This document shows, one piece after another, positions 61,611 to 64,000 of a stretch of DNA of 64,000 bases. The DNA is from Glutamicibacter mishrai. GTDB lineage: Bacteria > Actinomycetota > Actinomycetes > Actinomycetales > Micrococcaceae. Position 1 is the first letter of the stretch, and each line of letters starts with the position of its first letter. The DNA is taken from positions 1,922,001-1,986,000 of the forward strand of contig NZ_CP032549.1 in NCBI RefSeq assembly GCF_012221945.1, given 5' to 3'. Position numbers and translations under genes: made by a program. Under the pieces are notes generated by a model. That model was not told the origin of the DNA and made no database searches. It was given only the letters and a program-made list of their open reading frames with translations.

Positions 61611-62683
61611 TAAATGGCGCGCGGCGGCGCGGTGGTATCGCGGGGAACCAGCACCGCGGGCAGCTGCTGCGGCGCGCTGGCTTCTTCGCCGTCCAGCAGG
61701 CAGAGCAGCAGGCGCACCGCGTGCGCGCCCATTTCGTGCAGCGGCTGGCGCACGGTGCTCAAGGCCGGGATGCTTTGCGCGGCGGCCGGGATGTCATCGA
61801 ATCCGATGATCGACAGGTCGCCAGGCACGGCCAGCCCGCGGTCGGCGGCCACGCTCAAGGCGGCCAGCGCGGAGATGTCGTTGGCCGCGAAAATGGCGGT
61901 GGGCGGCTGGGGCAGGTCAAGGAGCCGTTCGGTGGCGGCTACCGCGGACTCGTGCTGGTAGTCGCCGTCCTGGATGAGCTGTTCATCAAAGTCGATGCCG
62001 GCATTCTCCAGCGCCTGGCGGTAGCCGGCTTCGCGCAGGTGCGCGGATTTGAGGTCTTCGCGGCCGCGGATATGCCCGATGCGCCGGTGGCCTAATTCCA
62101 GGAGGTGCTCGGTGGCTCTTTGCGCGCCACCGGAATTATCCACGTCCACGGTGATGGGCATATCGGTGCCCGCCTGCGGGTCGATGGCCACCACGGGCAC
62201 GGAGCTGTGCGGGATTTCAACGGTGGGCGTCACGATGATGGCGCCGTCGATCAGCGTGCCGCCCAGGCGCGAGAGGGAACGGCGCTCCCACCCGATATGC
62301 CCTTCGGGGCTGAGGTTGCCGGCATAGGCCATCAGGTCGTATTTGGTGCCGCGCAAGGTGGCGGAAATGCCGTTGAGCAGCTCCAAGGCGAAGGGCTCGA
62401 ATTCGGCGACCAGGATGCCGATTATGTTGGTGCGCGAGTTGCGCATGGAGGAGGCTACCAGCGAGGTCTCGTAGCCGAGCTCGTTGATGACCTGGTGCAC
62501 GCGTGCAATGGTGGCCGGCGAGACGCCGTAGCGTCCGTTGACCACCTTGGACACCGTAGAGACCGAAACCTCGGCGACGCGGGCCACATCGTTGATGGTG
62601 ACCCGGGCGGCAACCTGGTTTTCGGCAGGCGCGGGAAGCCATGCGGAGGCGGCGTTCACGGTGTTCTCGGTCTCTGGGCTCAT
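61610..62683 (-). CDS. LacI-family transcriptional repressor
   Basis: 357 residues from ATG 62683. HTH INDVARVAEVSVSTVSKV, hinge GYETSLVASSMRNSRTNIIG, and a periplasmic-binding-like sensor domain ending in IGFDDIPAAAQSIPALSTVR. A longer frame to 63064 reaches into the control region and is rejected. Divergent from a sugar-binding lipoprotein gene, with a double operator between them. Confidence 0.92.
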   Translation of the reverse strand: MSPETENTVNAASAWLPAPAENQVAARVTINDVARVAEVSVSTVSKVVNGRYGVSPATIARVHQVINELGYETSLVASSMRNSRTNIIGILVAEFEPFALELLNGISATLRGTKYDLMAYAGNLSPEGHIGWERRSLSRLGGTLIDGAIIVTPTVEIPHSSVPVVAIDPQAGTDMPITVDVDNSGGAQRATEHLLELGHRRIGHIRGREDLKSAHLREAGYRQALENAGIDFDEQLIQDGDYQHESAVAATERLLDLPQPPTAIFAANDISALAALSVAADRGLAVPGDLSIIGFDDIPAAAQSIPALSTVRQPLHEMGAHAVRLLLCLLDGEEASAPQQLPAVLVPRDTTAPPRAI

Positions 62684-62756
62684 CACCCGACTAACAGTAG
62701 CGTATATTTCCGCGAAAACAGTGGAGTTTGCGGGCCTGTGACATGGCAGCAGCGAA

Positions 62757-62811
62757 TTTTCGATAACGTTTTCGCCAAGGATTTCGAAAACGTTATCGAA
62801 AACGATTGACA
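62757..62811. promoter_or_regulatory. Double LacI operator and sugar-uptake promoter
   Basis: TTTTCGATAACGTTTTCG (62757-62774) and its exact reverse complement (62785-62802) are 10 bp apart; each is itself a pseudo-palindrome around AACGTT, the usual LacI-family form. A TTGACA box (62806-62811) directly follows, so binding would cover the promoter. Confidence 0.8.
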
Positions 62812-62906
62812 TGACGTGGGTCACAGTGCAATTCTTGGTGAAGCCAAGTGCCTGCCGCGCCATCGCCGACAGGGCCAATTCATCACCACCGCTCAGGAGC
62901 ACACGC

Positions 62907-64000
62907 ATGATATCCACGTCCCGCACCGCTAAATTTCTGGCGCTGGCAGCCACTGGCTCGCTGCTCTTCTCCGGATGCGCCTCCGGTTCCTCCAACGCCA
63001 GCGGGTCCTCCGACGGCACCACCACCGTGACCTGGTGGCACAACTCCAACAATGGCGAAGGCAAGGCCTACTACGAAAAGGTCGCCAAGGACTTTGAAGC
63101 GGAACATGAAGGCGTGGACATCGAAGTCCACGCCATGCAGCACGAAGACATGCTCACCAAGCTCGACGCCGCATTCCAAAGCGGGGATGCGCCGGATGTC
63201 TACATGGAGCGTGGCGGCGGAGAGCTCGCCGCCCACGTGGCCGCCGGGCTGACCAAGGACCTCAGCGACGTGGCCAGCGAGGAAATCGGCTTCCTCGGCG
63301 ACACCGCCGGCGGCTGGCAGATCGAGGGCAAGACCTATGCCCTGCCCTACTCGCTGGGCGCGGCAGGCTTCTGGTACAACAAAGCCCTGTTCAAAAAAGC
63401 CGGCATCGACAAGGCCCCGGAAACCTGGCAGGAGCTGCTCGATGCCAGCAAGAAGCTCAAGGACGCCGGCATCACCCCGATCTCCGTGGGAGCCGGCGAC
63501 AAGTGGCCGGCAGCGCACTACTGGTACTACGCCGCCGTGCGCGAATGCGCCGAGCAGACCCTGGCCGACTCGGTCACCAACCTCGACTTCAGCGACCAGT
63601 GCTTCGTGAAGGCCGGCGAGGACGTGGACCAGCTGATCAAGGCTGAGCCATTCAACCCGGGCTTCCTCTCCACCCCGGCACAGTCCGGGCCGACTTCGGC
63701 CTCGGGCCTGCTGGCCACCGGCAAGGCCGCCATGGAACTGGCCGGACACTGGGAACCAGGGATCTTGCAGGGACTGACCGAAGACGGCAAGGGCCTGGGC
63801 AAGGACACCGGCTGGTTCTCCTTCCCCGCCATTGAAGGCGGCGCGGGCAATCCTGATGCGCAGCTCGGCGGCGGCGATGCCTGGGCGGTAGCCCAGGACG
63901 CACCGGATGCGGCCGTGGAATTCGCCAAGTACATGCTCTCCGAGAAGGTCCAGCGCGGCTTCGCCGAACTGGATATGGGCCTGCCCACCAACCCGAAGGC
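62907..64000 (+). CDS. Sugar ABC transporter substrate-binding lipoprotein (3' end outside window)
   Basis: 364 codons seen, no stop. AGGAG is 7 nt before ATG. Signal peptide with lipobox LFSGC (Cys about residue 24); then TTVTWWHNSNNGEGKAYYEK, QSGDAPDVYMERGGGE, ALPYSLGAAGFWYNKALF and a late LGGGDAWAVAQDAPD, as in family 1 extracellular oligosaccharide-binding proteins. Likely followed by two permease genes outside the window. The sugar is unknown; LacI control suggests an oligosaccharide. Confidence 0.9.
   Translation, partial: MISTSRTAKFLALAATGSLLFSGCASGSSNASGSSDGTTTVTWWHNSNNGEGKAYYEKVAKDFEAEHEGVDIEVHAMQHEDMLTKLDAAFQSGDAPDVYMERGGGELAAHVAAGLTKDLSDVASEEIGFLGDTAGGWQIEGKTYALPYSLGAAGFWYNKALFKKAGIDKAPETWQELLDASKKLKDAGITPISVGAGDKWPAAHYWYYAAVRECAEQTLADSVTNLDFSDQCFVKAGEDVDQLIKAEPFNPGFLSTPAQSGPTSASGLLATGKAAMELAGHWEPGILQGLTEDGKGLGKDTGWFSFPAIEGGAGNPDAQLGGGDAWAVAQDAPDAAVEFAKYMLSEKVQRGFAELDMGLPTNPK

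Overview
The window comes from a high-GC actinobacterium, most likely a Micrococcaceae member of the Arthrobacter/Glutamicibacter group. This is inferred from the 16S sequence, the rRNA spacer without tRNA genes, the IclR/GntR/DeoR/LacI-governed catabolic islands, and frequent 1-4 nt gene overlaps. No database search was possible, so the genus is an inference. The sequence is mostly chromosomal catabolic and housekeeping DNA. One lower-GC accessory patch (about 6.3-8.3 kb) carries an IS30-like remnant and two unrecognised genes.

Layout. 1-6.2 kb: truncated DUF222/HNH endonuclease, then a PucR regulator divergent from an amino-acid permease and a flavin oxidase resembling tryptophan 2-monooxygenase. 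6.2-8.3 kb: accessory patch with a secreted eight-cysteine protein and an abutting small acidic protein. 8.4-16.6 kb: citrate/tricarboxylate island, with tctC-usp-tctB-tctA on the minus strand, a GntR/FCD regulator, and acn-icd on the plus strand; a shared TTATAAATTATA palindrome lies next to the promoters. 16.6-26.7 kb: second carboxylate island. Its minus arm holds an RraA-like aldolase, a beta-hydroxyacid dehydrogenase, a DctM-type permease, a two-helix membrane protein and a cyclase-family hydrolase; then come an IclR regulator and a plus arm of tctBAC and a ThDP-dependent enzyme. 26.8-28.9 kb: secreted protein that looks like an endonuclease/exonuclease/phosphatase fold without its catalytic residues, and an EcsC-like protein.

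29.0-35.1 kb: complete rRNA operon (two promoters, 16S, G/T-rich spacer, 23S, 5S). 35.2-41.1 kb: DHFR-like protein and a polyol island (polyol dehydrogenase, MFS permease, DeoR regulator, xylulokinase), best read as D-arabitol/mannitol use through xylulose-5-phosphate. 41.1-49.9 kb: tightly packed plus-strand genes (GDPD, AlaX, AzlCD, thiamine-binding protein, O-methyltransferase, GNAT, SpeE-like), NCS2 purine permease and tandem UspA. 49.9-53.1 kb: NlpC/P60 cell-wall hydrolase, minimal zincin, and a Glu-Asp-Phe-Asp tRNA cluster. 53.1-64 kb: exonuclease III, a branched-chain (valine-type) acyl-CoA module, a small autoregulated-looking membrane operon with a 17-bp perfect inverted repeat, nadE, a MarR-type regulator, pyrE, and a LacI regulator divergent from a sugar-binding lipoprotein cut by the window end.

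The strongest unexplained signals are the secreted/cytosolic gene pair at 7.1-8.3 kb, the IclR-controlled island of unknown substrate, the two regulons whose operators can be read from repeated palindromes, and the small membrane operon at 58.6-59.6 kb. No CRISPR array, intact insertion sequence, prophage or known defence system was seen.
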